A DNA stretch of 59,146 bases, from contig NZ_QUGI01000001.1 of the NCBI RefSeq assembly GCF_003478995.1, positions 545,465 through 604,610 of the forward strand, given 5' to 3'. The stretch comes from Pseudoflavonifractor sp. AF19-9AC (GTDB lineage Bacteria > Bacillota > Clostridia > Oscillospirales > Oscillospiraceae). The notes below the pieces were generated by a model, which was not told the DNA's origin, did no database searches, and saw only the letters and a program-made list of their open reading frames with translations. The translations under genes and the position numbers were made by a program. Below, in pieces: positions 45,010 through 53,242 of the stretch. Positions within the stretch are counted from its first letter, which is position 1. Every line of letters starts with the position of its first letter.

Positions 45010-45387
45010 ATGACATTTGGCGAAGTCATTCAGTTGCGCCGCGGAGCGCTGGGCCTTTCCCAGGAGCGGCTGGCCGAGCTGGTAGGGGTGTCCCGCCAGG
45101 CGGTGAGCAAGTGGGAGGTGGGGGACGCCATGCCGGATACCGACCGGCTGCTCCCGCTGGCCCGGGCGCTGGAGATTACGGTGGACGAACTGCTCAGCGG
45201 CGAACTGGGGAGACAAGGGCCAGTGACGGAGCCCAACGAAAAACCGCCGGCACAGCACAGCGATCAGGAGCCCGGCTGGTTTGCCCTGCACTGGTACTGG
45301 CTGGGACTGATTCCTGTGGCCTGGGGCTGCTACATGCTGCTGAATCTGTTGGTGGGGCTGGTCTCCGTCGGCCTGTTTATTCGTTAG
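45010..45387 (+). CDS. XRE-family HTH protein with C-terminal membrane segment
   Basis: A 125-residue protein with an N-terminal XRE-type helix-turn-helix (LGLSQERLAELVGVSRQAVSKWE, about 14-36) and a hydrophobic C-terminal end (about 90-123) after a polar linker, so it is probably a membrane-tethered DNA-binding regulator. AAGGAGG ends at 45003; the ATG at 45010 is six bases away, whereas the ATG at 45004 touches the site. Paired with a tiny membrane protein. Confidence 0.8.
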   Translation: MTFGEVIQLRRGALGLSQERLAELVGVSRQAVSKWEVGDAMPDTDRLLPLARALEITVDELLSGELGRQGPVTEPNEKPPAQHSDQEPGWFALHWYWLGLIPVAWGCYMLLNLLVGLVSVGLFIR

Positions 45388-45398
45388 GAGGGGTGGAC

Positions 45399-45545
45399 GT
45401 GACATATGTTGGATCCGGAGTGCCGGTAAGAATCGCTGCCTTTTTCCTTCTGTACGCCCTGGTGCCCCTGCTGGCTATAGCGGTGGGATTAGCCGTCTTT
45501 TTCCTGGGGCGCCGGTATGTGCAAAAGAAATATGGAAAACGCTGA
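45399..45545 (+). CDS. Small single-span membrane protein (48 aa)
   Basis: Forty-eight residues: a short polar start, one long hydrophobic stretch (about 9-35, AAFFLLYALVPLLAIAVGLAVFF) and a basic tail GRRYVQKKYGKR. The GTG start follows AGGAGGGG at 45387-45394. It begins 11 bases after the HTH gene and ends at a terminator, so the two form an operon. It may partner the tethered regulator. Family unknown. Confidence 0.6.
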   Translation: MTYVGSGVPVRIAAFFLLYALVPLLAIAVGLAVFFLGRRYVQKKYGKR

Positions 45546-45547
45546 AG

Positions 45548-45576
45548 AAAATGGCCGCTGATGCGGCCATTTTTTA
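45548..45576 (+). terminator. Terminator after the HTH/membrane pair
   Basis: AAAATGGCCGC (45548-45558), short loop, GCGGCCATTTTTT. Confidence 0.85.
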
Positions 45577-45611
45577 GGAATGAAAAAGGTTACATAAAAC
45601 CAAAAAGAGCA

Positions 45612-45640
45612 TTGACAGGCGGCGGGTCATATGCTATCAT
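45612..45640 (+). promoter_or_regulatory. Promoter of the metal-efflux operon
   Basis: Perfect TTGACA (45612-45617), 17-base spacer, TATCAT (45635-45640). The leader to the gene start is about 240 bases. Confidence 0.8.
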
Positions 45641-45694
45641 GTGAACATTCTCTTTGCACTGCATCCTACCCCAAACAAAGCAGGGGCAACTACA

Positions 45695-45835
45695 GTACAA
45701 ACTGAACAGGCCGCGGATTCAGAATTGAATTTGGGAGCCGGGCTGCGCAATGCGGCAGCAGATGGAGTTTCATGCATCTGTGGGACAGTAAGTATGTTCC
45801 ATGGGTGTATTTTTTTATCCCCGGGGCATACAGGT
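45695..45835 (+). promoter_or_regulatory. Probable NiCo (czcD) riboswitch
   Basis: The leader holds ACAGG (45706-45710), an ATTC/GAAT stem, GCTGC/GCAGC (about 45742-45760), AGATG/CATCT (45760-45779) and the conserved-looking GGGACAGTAAG (45782-45792). This order of short helices and ACAG-type joints fits the NiCo riboswitch that turns on cation efflux genes when nickel or cobalt binds. A weak stem followed by seven T residues (45810-45816) could be the terminator platform. Boundaries are approximate. Confidence 0.65.
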
Positions 45836-45889
45836 CTGGAAGTCAATGATGGGTGCCATAGAGCTATCTTTCCGTTAGGAGGTAACATT

Positions 45890-46810
45890 ATGGTGAAGGA
45901 ACAACATGAAAACTTGGCGATGCGGGTATCCGCCGTCACAATCCTGGGAAACTTGGTCCTGACGGTCTTCAAACTGGCAGCGGGAATGATCGCCCACTCG
46001 GGAGCGATGATCTCGGACGCAGTTCATTCCGCTTCGGATGTACTGAGTACCTTTGTGGTGATTGCGGGGGTAAAGCTCTCCGGGAAGGAGTCGGATAAGG
46101 AGCACCCCTACGGACATGAGCGGCTGGAGTGCGTGGCGGCAGTGATTCTGTCCGTCATGCTGGCGATTACCGGAGCCGGCATTGGCTGGGCGGGGATTCA
46201 GAACATTTTCGGGGATGCCGCGGAGCTGGTGATTCCGGGACGGCTGGCGCTGGTGGCCGCTGTGATCTCCATCGTGTCCAAGGAGGCGATGTACTGGTAC
46301 ACACGGAATGCGGCGAAGAAGTTGGATTCCTCGGCGCTGATGGCCGATGCGTGGCATCATCGCTCCGACGCCCTTTCCTCTGTGGGTAGCTTTGTGGGTA
46401 TCCTGGGTGCGCGGCTGGGCGTTCCGGTGTTGGATCCGGTGGCCAGCGTGGTCATCTGCCTCTTCATTTTGAAAGCGGCTGTGGACATTTTCAAAGACGC
46501 CATTTCCAAAATGATTGATACCGCTTGCCCTGAGAAAGTGGAGGAGGAGATGCGGGAGGTCGTGAAGGCACAGGACGGTGTTCTGGGCATTGACCGCCTT
46601 CAGACCCGCCTCTTTGGGGACCGGGTTTATGTGGAACTGGACATTGCAGCGGATGCAAACGCTACCCTGACCAAGGCGCACGATGTGGCAGTCCGGGTGC
46701 ATGACGCCATTGAGGAGACGTTCCCCAAGGTGAAGCATTGTATGGTCCACGTCAATCCCTTTGAACCAGGGCAGAAGAACTGCCCCTGTGAGAATGGGGG
46801 CGCGTGCTGA
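45890..46810 (+). CDS. Cation diffusion facilitator metal efflux transporter
   Basis: A 306-residue CDF protein with six membrane segments. Metal-site motifs are visible: HSASDVLS near 45-53, HPYGHERLE near 72-80 and HHRSDALSS near 156-164; the cytoplasmic C-terminal domain has HCMVHVNP, and the protein ends in a small Cys cluster CPCENGGAC. TAGGAGGT is six bases before the ATG. The leader suggests nickel or cobalt as cargo (inference). Confidence 0.9.
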   Translation: MVKEQHENLAMRVSAVTILGNLVLTVFKLAAGMIAHSGAMISDAVHSASDVLSTFVVIAGVKLSGKESDKEHPYGHERLECVAAVILSVMLAITGAGIGWAGIQNIFGDAAELVIPGRLALVAAVISIVSKEAMYWYTRNAAKKLDSSALMADAWHHRSDALSSVGSFVGILGARLGVPVLDPVASVVICLFILKAAVDIFKDAISKMIDTACPEKVEEEMREVVKAQDGVLGIDRLQTRLFGDRVYVELDIAADANATLTKAHDVAVRVHDAIEETFPKVKHCMVHVNPFEPGQKNCPCENGGAC

Positions 46811-46839
46811 GGCATGGTACGAATCGCTGAATAACAAAT

Positions 46840-46869
46840 AAAAAACGGCCGCATGTGCGGCCGTTTTTT
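46840..46869. terminator. Bidirectional terminator
   Basis: AAAAAACGGCCGC (46840-46852) and GCGGCCGTTTTTT (46857-46869), perfect, between convergent genes. Confidence 0.9.
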
Positions 46870-46881
46870 ATTTTAAATCCC

Positions 46882-49008
46882 TCAGGGTAAGATGTTGTTT
46901 TCCGGGCGGCTTCCGCTGTCCCAGGGGGGAACAAAGTTGAAATCAAAGATGGAGTTCTCTTCTCTGGGAGGTCCATCCAGCGCAATGCGGTAATAATCCC
47001 GGTCCAGAATGGCGGCGGAATAGGCTACCCGGTTTTGTACCTCGGCCACCGTGTCGGCTACAGCTTCATAATCTGGCTCACTTCCGTCCCAGCAAGTAAA
47101 CTGGTCGGTAGTGGAATTATAATAACCATGGGAAGTGATGAAGCTGTAATTGGAGAAGATGACCAGGCCTCCTGAGTCGGAGAGAATGTCCTCGCCCATA
47201 ATAAGGCGGGAATCGTATTCCAGACCAAAGAGGTTGGAGAGGGTGGGCATCACGTCCAGGCTGGAGCAGTATTTGTCCACATAGACCGGCTCCGTCATGT
47301 CGGCGCTCCAGAGAATCAGCGTATTCTCATAGAGCTCAAACACGGGATCCACCTCGTGGCCCAACAGTTCGCTGTACTCCTCATCGGTGAGGCCGTAGGG
47401 ATAGTGGTCGGCGGAGAGAACGATGACGGTGTCCTCCAGCTTGCCCGCCTCCTCCAGCTGTTCCATCAGGCTCTCCATGGCCAGCTCCAGCTCCATCTGA
47501 CTGGCCAGGTAGCATTTGACGGTGTCGCTGTAGGGCAGGTCCTTTACCTCGTCCCAGTGGCGGCGGGACATGGCGTTTTCCTCCAGGCTGTAGTTCAGGT
47601 GCCCGCTGACGGTCAGACAATAGACCATAAACTGGTCCTCATTGACAAACATGGGGACAATTTTTTCCATCATCATCTCGTCGGAGGGGGGGAACATGTT
47701 GCCGCTTTCCAAATCCTCAGCCGGAATGATGTCTTCCTCCTCCAGCCCCTGCCCCAGAGCAACGTACTCATACCCCATATTGGGGTGGGAGAGGTTGCGG
47801 TCATAGTAATCATAGAGATAGTCATGGAACGCCATGGTGCGGTAGCCCAGCTTGGAAAACTGGTTGCCCAGAGCAAAGGGCATGTAGTTTTGAGAGGACC
47901 GGGAGTAGCTCCAGATACCGGATTTCGGGATCAATCCAGTGGTGGTGACATACTCGCCGTCGGAGGTGGATACTCCCCACAGAGGGGTATAGAAGTGTTC
48001 AAAGACGAAGCCCTGATGAGAGAGCTTCCACAGCGTGGGCGTGCGGTAGGGGTCCATGGCCAGGGTGGAGAAGCCTTCTGCCACAATCCATATCAGATTC
48101 TTTCCTTCAAAGGCTCCCGTCCACTCGTTTTCCGGAGTGGCTTCCCGCTGGGAGAACCACTGGTGCATCTGTATGAGGTCCTCATCGTCGGTTTGGGCAA
48201 TCAACTGGTCGAAGTCAATGTCCATCTGATGGAGAGCATAGGACGACGTGGAGTCTCCGGACTGGTCGCCAGGCACTTGGGAAGAGCCAGATGATGTACT
48301 GGAACCGTCAGCCGGTTGATCGGGGTCAATGCCGAACAAAACGCGGCGGATTTCCATTTGGGTTTGGGTCAGCATGCCGAAATACTGGGTTTCCAGCTCC
48401 GGGACGGCGGCCTGTGTATAAATGTATCGAAGGGACAGATAGCCGCTGCCGCACAGAAGTACGATTCCAATGCCCAGCAGCTGCACAATGGCGGCGGCAG
48501 CGGCCCACCGCAGTCGGAGTCCTTTGGGATGGGGCTGTTCGAAAAGAATGCGCGAGCGGAGGGAGAAGGAGAGAAGAACCGGAATGACCATCAGGACAAT
48601 GGGGAACCAATTGAGTACAATTTCCCAGACGGCCATATCGCCAAAGGCACCGGCTACCATGACCATTTTGGTCAGGGAGAAAATGGTCAGGAAAGTTTTA
48701 AACAGTCGGTAATAAATGGTCTGCGCGCCCAGCCAGAGGGATAGAAGAACGGTACACAGGGGCAGCAGGATCCGTCCGTACTTGACAGGTACTCCGCCGC
48801 ACAAAAGGCCAAGCAGCAGGGCGGGCGGAATCGTGAATAAAAATGTAAAAAGGACGCTGGCAATGGTCAGGCTCTGAAAGCAAATCAGCTTTAAAACCAG
48901 CTCCTCATAATAAATAACTGCAAGAAAGAAGAGCGAGGGCGCCGCAAGACGCCGCAAACCATCAAGGGAGAGCTTCCTTTTTGTTCCGGAGATGAGGTGA
49001 TTCATCAT
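46882..49008 (-). CDS. LTA synthase-like sulfatase-family membrane protein
   Basis: A 708-residue protein with five membrane segments in about the first 215 residues, a Ser/Asp-rich linker (about 240-270) and an extracytoplasmic sulfatase-fold domain, the layout of lipoteichoic acid synthase and related phosphoglycerol transferases. The nucleophile threonine is probably in VSTSDGEY (near residue 346), with a later VLSADHYPYG metal segment. GGGAGG precedes a pair of ATGs, the first at 49008. Substrate may be a polyglycerol-phosphate or another envelope polymer. Confidence 0.85.
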   Translation of the reverse strand: MMNHLISGTKRKLSLDGLRRLAAPSLFFLAVIYYEELVLKLICFQSLTIASVLFTFLFTIPPALLLGLLCGGVPVKYGRILLPLCTVLLSLWLGAQTIYYRLFKTFLTIFSLTKMVMVAGAFGDMAVWEIVLNWFPIVLMVIPVLLSFSLRSRILFEQPHPKGLRLRWAAAAAIVQLLGIGIVLLCGSGYLSLRYIYTQAAVPELETQYFGMLTQTQMEIRRVLFGIDPDQPADGSSTSSGSSQVPGDQSGDSTSSYALHQMDIDFDQLIAQTDDEDLIQMHQWFSQREATPENEWTGAFEGKNLIWIVAEGFSTLAMDPYRTPTLWKLSHQGFVFEHFYTPLWGVSTSDGEYVTTTGLIPKSGIWSYSRSSQNYMPFALGNQFSKLGYRTMAFHDYLYDYYDRNLSHPNMGYEYVALGQGLEEEDIIPAEDLESGNMFPPSDEMMMEKIVPMFVNEDQFMVYCLTVSGHLNYSLEENAMSRRHWDEVKDLPYSDTVKCYLASQMELELAMESLMEQLEEAGKLEDTVIVLSADHYPYGLTDEEYSELLGHEVDPVFELYENTLILWSADMTEPVYVDKYCSSLDVMPTLSNLFGLEYDSRLIMGEDILSDSGGLVIFSNYSFITSHGYYNSTTDQFTCWDGSEPDYEAVADTVAEVQNRVAYSAAILDRDYYRIALDGPPREENSIFDFNFVPPWDSGSRPENNILP

Positions 49009-49056
49009 TCGTCCTCCCAAAGGAAAGAAAAATGGGGTGGAGAGTAATGTGATTTC

Positions 49057-49085
49057 ATTGTAGCCCATTCCCCAGGCAGTGTCAA
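49057..49085 (-). promoter_or_regulatory. Promoter of the LTA synthase-like gene
   Basis: Minus strand: TTGACA (49080-49085), 17-base spacer, TACAAT (49057-49062). Confidence 0.75.
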
Positions 49086-49177
49086 ATTAAAAGGAATACC
49101 AAGAGAAAATAGTTTGAATTGCATAAAAATACAAAATAAAATGGAGCGGATTTTGGCGATTACGGGAGAAGTTTTGC

Positions 49178-49206
49178 TTGAAAAAAGGGGGTCAATCTGC
49201 TATGAT
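49178..49206 (+). promoter_or_regulatory. Promoter of the cstA operon
   Basis: TTGAAA (49178-49183), 17-base spacer, TATGAT (49201-49206). Confidence 0.7.
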
Positions 49207-49276
49207 AACCCTGGAATTAATAATTTATTCATAATTGCCGCCTGGTGTCGGGAACGTTTCCACTCCAGAAAGGGAA

Positions 49277-49319
49277 GGAATGAGCAGCCTGGAAGACAAC
49301 AGGGCTGCTTTCCGTTTTG
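49277..49319 (+). terminator. Hairpin in the cstA-operon leader, possible attenuator
   Basis: AGCAGCC (49283-49289) pairs with GGCTGCT (49303-49309), extended by GGAA/TTCC with a TG bulge, then GTTTTG. It lies between the promoter and the first gene, so it may control readthrough. Confidence 0.5.
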
Positions 49320-49358
49320 CCCAAAGCCGGGATCGGAGAGCAAAGAGGGAGGTACCCC

Positions 49359-49898
49359 ATGTCTCAGCTGCGTCAGGCTGTTGTTGAAGGCCTGAAAAGC
49401 GCCTACGCAACCTATTATGATATTACTCCGGTGGAGGACGGCAGCGGGCTGTGTGCCCTGTGCGCCTATCATCTGCGGGACAGTCAGTATGTTCTGTTCA
49501 AAAAGGCGGAGCTGTGGGCGGCGGAGAGCCATGAGTACCTCTATTTATGGTCGCTGGATACCTTGGACGATGCGGCGCTGAACGAAATATTTGCCCGTGT
49601 GCTGGAGGATGGAGAGGGGAAGATCCGTCCCCATCTGCAGCACATGTACACCTACCTGACGGCGGTGGTGCTTTATGACAGCGCCCAGCCGCAGACCCTG
49701 GCCCAGCTGAAGAAGCTGAAGAAGCGCAGGGAATATAAGCTATCGCTCCATGGATGGATGGAGTTTCGAATAGCAGCCGTGGATATCTCCACGGGGGAGA
49801 TGACCGTCAACCGCAGCGGGAAACGGATGGAAAAGGACCTGAAGCGGCTGATGGATCGCATCATCTCCAAACACAAAGGAGAGGAGAAAACTCAATGA
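49359..49898 (+). CDS. Hypothetical protein upstream of cstA
   Basis: A 179-residue soluble protein with two nearby cysteines (CALC near 32-35) and a basic tail. The blocks VLFKKAELWAAESHEYLYLW and SLHGWMEFRIAAVDISTGEM resemble a small clostridial family that I recall as DUF8052, without certainty. GAGGGAGG precedes the ATG. The ATGA overlap with cstA shows coupled translation, so it may assist or control the transporter. Confidence 0.65.
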   Translation: MSQLRQAVVEGLKSAYATYYDITPVEDGSGLCALCAYHLRDSQYVLFKKAELWAAESHEYLYLWSLDTLDDAALNEIFARVLEDGEGKIRPHLQHMYTYLTAVVLYDSAQPQTLAQLKKLKKRREYKLSLHGWMEFRIAAVDISTGEMTVNRSGKRMEKDLKRLMDRIISKHKGEEKTQ

Positions 49899-51640
49899 AT
49901 GCAATGCTAGTTGTCATCGTTGGCATTATCATTCTGATCGTAGGTTATATTTTCTACGGCGGATGGCTTGCCAAGCAGTGGGGCGTTGACGATTCCAAGG
50001 TCACCCCTGCCCATGAGTTGGAGGACGGCATGGACTATGTGCCTGCCAAGGCCCCCGTTCTGATGGGTCACCACTTTTCCTCCATCGCCGGTGCCGGCCC
50101 CATCAACGGCCCAATCCAGGCAGCCGTCTTTGGCTGGGTGCCTGTGGTGCTGTGGGTTCTGATCGGCGGTATCTTCTTCGGCGCTGTTCATGACTACGGT
50201 GCTCTGTTCGCCTCCATCCGCCACAAGGGGCAGTCCCTGGGCGAGGTTGTGGCTCTGAACATCGGCGATCGTGCCAAGAAGCTGTTCCTGATCTTTTCTT
50301 ACCTGACCCTGGTGCTGGTGGTGGCCGCTTTCGCCTCCATCGTGGCCAGCACCTTCCAGGCTACTTATGTGGACGGCGTAGTGGACACCGCTGCTTCCGC
50401 CACCAACGCCTCTGTGGCTATGATCTCCCTGCTGTTCATCGTTATGGCCATCCTGTTCGGCTTCTTTGTCTACCGCAAGGGCGCTTCTCTGTCTGTGGCC
50501 ACCATTGCCGGCGTGATCGGCATTGTGATCTGCCTGGCTATCGGCCTGAAGTGGCACCCCATCTATCTGGGCAACTCCGCCTGGATGTGGGTCATCGGCG
50601 TTTACATCCTGATCGCCTCCGTGGCTCCCGTGTGGATCCTGCTCCAGCCCCGTGACTACCTCAGCTCTTTCCTGCTGTATGCCATGATGGTCATCGCCGC
50701 TGTGGGCGTCATCGGCGCCGGCCTCACCGGTGCGGACGCTGCCCACATGGATATGCCCGCCTTCACTGGCTGGTATGACGAGCTGGCCCCCACCGGCAGC
50801 TCCCTGGGCTATGTGTTCCCCGCTCTGTTCGTGACCATCGCCTGCGGCGCCATTTCCGGCTTCCACTCCCTGGTGGGCTCCGGTACCACTGCCAAGCAGC
50901 TGGACCACGAGCGCGACGCCAAGCCCATCGCTTACGGCGGCATGCTCATCGAGTGTGCCCTGGCTCTGATCTCCCTGAGCGCCGTGTCCTTCATCTGGAC
51001 CGAGTACGCCTCCGGTGAGATCGTGACCCCCACCCAGGTGTTCGCCACCGGTATTTCCCGCATGGTGGCCTCCATCCCCGGCCTGGCCGGCGCTCAGCAG
51101 ACCATCGCTTCTCTGCTGGTTCTGACTGTCTCCGTGTTCTGCCTGACTTCTCTGGACACCGCCACTCGTCTGGCCCGCTACATGTTCCAGGAGTTCTGGC
51201 TGAAGCCCGGTGAGACCTACAAGGATGCCACCGGCTTCAAGGCTGTGCTGTGCAACCCCGTGGTGGCCACTGCCATCACCGTGGTGGCTGGCGTCGGCCT
51301 GGGCATGACCGGCTACTCCAAGATTTGGCCTCTGTTCGGCGCTGCCAACCAGCTGCTGGCCGCTCTGGCTCTGCTGACCGTGTGTGCCTGGCTGGGCAAC
51401 ATCGGCCGCAACAACAAGATGTTCTACATCCCCATGCTGTTTATGCTCATTGTCACCCTGACCTCTCTGGCTCAGACTGTCACCAGCAAGGTGGCCGCCA
51501 TCTCTGCTGGCAAGGCTGCTGGTGACTGGGGCCCCTATGCTCAGGCTATTCTGGGCACTCTGCTCTTCGTGCTGGCTCTGGTGCTGGCTTGGGAGGGCAT
51601 CCAGACCATCTTCTTCAAGAAGAAGGCTGCCAACAAGTAA
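49895..51640 (+). CDS. cstA: CstA-family carbon starvation/peptide transporter
   Basis: A 581-residue polytopic membrane protein. The CstA core is present: YGGWLAKQWG near 21-30, GHHFSSIAGAGPINGPI near 58-75, and later FHSLVGSGTTAKQL. CstA proteins import peptides or pyruvate when carbon is short. Biased codons suggest strong expression. Not a fragment; start overlaps the previous gene. Confidence 0.88.
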   Translation: MNAMLVVIVGIIILIVGYIFYGGWLAKQWGVDDSKVTPAHELEDGMDYVPAKAPVLMGHHFSSIAGAGPINGPIQAAVFGWVPVVLWVLIGGIFFGAVHDYGALFASIRHKGQSLGEVVALNIGDRAKKLFLIFSYLTLVLVVAAFASIVASTFQATYVDGVVDTAASATNASVAMISLLFIVMAILFGFFVYRKGASLSVATIAGVIGIVICLAIGLKWHPIYLGNSAWMWVIGVYILIASVAPVWILLQPRDYLSSFLLYAMMVIAAVGVIGAGLTGADAAHMDMPAFTGWYDELAPTGSSLGYVFPALFVTIACGAISGFHSLVGSGTTAKQLDHERDAKPIAYGGMLIECALALISLSAVSFIWTEYASGEIVTPTQVFATGISRMVASIPGLAGAQQTIASLLVLTVSVFCLTSLDTATRLARYMFQEFWLKPGETYKDATGFKAVLCNPVVATAITVVAGVGLGMTGYSKIWPLFGAANQLLAALALLTVCAWLGNIGRNNKMFYIPMLFMLIVTLTSLAQTVTSKVAAISAGKAAGDWGPYAQAILGTLLFVLALVLAWEGIQTIFFKKKAANK

Positions 51641-51655
51641 ATTTCCATCCGACAG

Positions 51656-51690
51656 GAGGACCTGGTGTATGCCAGGTCCTCTTTGTTTTG
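51656..51690 (+). terminator. cstA terminator
   Basis: GAGGACCTGG (51656-51665) and CCAGGTCCTC (51672-51681), then TTTGTTTT. Confidence 0.85.
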
Positions 51691-51780
51691 CCGTGCATAG
51701 GGAATAGCACTACCGGCATAGATTGGAGATACCGTGTGCCAGGATTCGCACGGGAAGGCCATGATGCGGGAGGCAAAGGA

Positions 51781-52479
51781 ATGCTGGGTCAGCTGGTTTT
51801 AAACGAGAGAGGCGGGGGAAAAGCAGAACGTGCACAGCTATACGGATTGACAGTGCTGAGAGTCGGCGCGGACCCGGAGGGCTGGCTGGGCCAGCACAGG
51901 CTGCGGAAAGCCGGACGGGCCCTCCGCCGGGGCGGGGCAATGCGGATTTTGACGCCGGCTGGATTTCAGCAGTGGGACCTGATGCAGGCCTGCGGCCTGG
52001 GCGCAGTCAGCCCTCTGGCGTTCCTCCGGGCTCAGGGAGCTTCGTTGGCCCTGGGTGCACTGGAGCGGCAGGGGCTCGCACCGGACCGCTCAGTGGTTGC
52101 GCTGCAGGGCGGACGGGTGGACCGGGAACTGGTCCGGGCAGCGGTGGAGCTGTGCCCCCGGGTTCGGCGTCTGGTGATCGACGTGCCCAGAGGAGGGAGG
52201 GAGCTGGCAGACTGGCTGCGGCAGGAATTTGGAATTCCGGTGCTCCCACCGGAGGAGCCATCACCGGTGTCCCTGGGCTTCAGCGGCAAAGAACATTTGG
52301 AGGAGGCAGAGGAGAGGGCGAGGGGGATGTCCCTGACTCTCTATGGGGCTAGCCCCAGCCTGGCTGGACTGGTGGTTTCCGCCCCAAGGCTGGACCGGGA
52401 GGACCGGGAGCGGCTTCCGCTGATGGCTGCTCTGTGGGAAGAAGGGCGGCTTCCCCCGGATGGGATAAAAATTACCTGA
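51781..52479 (+). CDS. Hypothetical protein upstream of greA
   Basis: A 232-residue soluble, Arg/Gly/Leu-rich protein. Stretches such as VRRLVIDVPRGGRELADWLRQEFGIPVLPP look like alternating strand and helix in a Rossmann-like fold, but no family or catalytic motif is recognised. The ATG at 51781 has GGGAGG about nine bases upstream. No promoter was found directly before it, and it is separated from greA by a strong promoter. Confidence 0.55.
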   Translation: MLGQLVLNERGGGKAERAQLYGLTVLRVGADPEGWLGQHRLRKAGRALRRGGAMRILTPAGFQQWDLMQACGLGAVSPLAFLRAQGASLALGALERQGLAPDRSVVALQGGRVDRELVRAAVELCPRVRRLVIDVPRGGRELADWLRQEFGIPVLPPEEPSPVSLGFSGKEHLEEAEERARGMSLTLYGASPSLAGLVVSAPRLDREDRERLPLMAALWEEGRLPPDGIKIT

Positions 52480-52483
52480 CTAC

Positions 52484-52512
52484 TTGACAGAATAAGTAGG
52501 AAAACCTATAAT
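52484..52512 (+). promoter_or_regulatory. greA-lysS promoter
   Basis: Consensus-perfect TTGACA (52484-52489), 17-base spacer and TATAAT (52507-52512). It starts only five bases after the previous stop and gives a leader of about 195 bases. Confidence 0.85.
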
Positions 52513-52521
52513 AATTCCTAC

Positions 52522-52662
52522 TGAACAAAGCGGTGAGCCTTGAAAGGAAATCTTTCAGGGCAGATCTGCTTTGTTCAAATGCAGATTTACGGCAAATTTT
52601 TCGGATACCGGTCTGCAGGCGGCCCATGGAAACAGCACTGGCGGCCGCAGTGAATTTGGATG
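52522..52662 (+). promoter_or_regulatory. Structured leader of greA
   Basis: TGAACAAAGC (52522-52531) pairs perfectly with GCTTTGTTCA (52568-52577) around an inner stem CCTTGAAAG (52538-52546)/CTTTCAGGG (52552-52560). A second hairpin GCGGCC/GGCCGC lies near 52618-52648. No coding start with a ribosome site is seen within it. The structure is likely regulatory, but its ligand or mechanism is unknown. Confidence 0.5.
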
Positions 52663-52713
52663 GAACGCCTGGGCAGGGCCTAGGCATATTTTTGGAAAGG
52701 TGTGCAGGCAATC

Positions 52714-53187
52714 ATGGCGAAGGAGTATAAATTGAGTCCTCAGCGTCTGAAGGAGCTGCAGGATGAAATGAATTACCTGAAGACGGTTCGTGAGAAGGAA
52801 GTGGCTGAGCTCATTAAGGAGGCCCGTTCCTTCGGCGACCTGAGCGAGAACAGTGAGTACGATGAGGCTAAGAATGAGCAGGGCAAGCTCTACTCCCGTA
52901 TGGCCGAGCTGGAGGAAATCCTCTCCAACTATGTGGTCATTGACGAGGAGGAGCAGACTGGAGACTATGTCCGTCTGGGCTCCACCGTCACCGTTCTGGA
53001 CAAGGAGTTTAATGAGGAGCAGACCTACAAGATTGTGGGCTCTCAGGAGGCCGATCCCATGAACGGAGCCATTTCCGAGGACTCCCCCTTTGGCAAGGCT
53101 CTGCTGGGTAAGAATCCCGGGGACCAGGTCACTGTGGATGCCCCTGCCGGCCCCATTGAATATCAGGTGCTCAAGGTAGAGCGCTGA
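52714..53187 (+). CDS. greA: Transcription elongation factor GreA
   Basis: A 157-residue factor that rescues backtracked RNA polymerase. It has the N-terminal coiled coil with the conserved acidic tip [13 protein letters not shown] (about 36-48), then the FKBP-like C-terminal domain ending [16 protein letters not shown]. The ATG at 52714 gives the standard length; the ribosome site (GGAAAGG) is about 13 bases away, and a GTG at 52702 is a weaker choice. It is followed by lysS, a common pair in Clostridia. Confidence 0.94.
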   Translation: MAKEYKLSPQRLKELQDEMNYLKTVREKEVAELIKEARSFGDLSENSEYDEAKNEQGKLYSRMAELEEILSNYVVIDEEEQTGDYVRLGSTVTVLDKEFNEEQTYKIVGSQEADPMNGAISEDSPFGKALLGKNPGDQVTVDAPAGPIEYQVLKVER

Positions 53188-53242
53188 GTTCACCAAGAAG
53201 ATTATGACGGCCACGTGGCCGAGAGAGATAGGAGTGGTCAAC

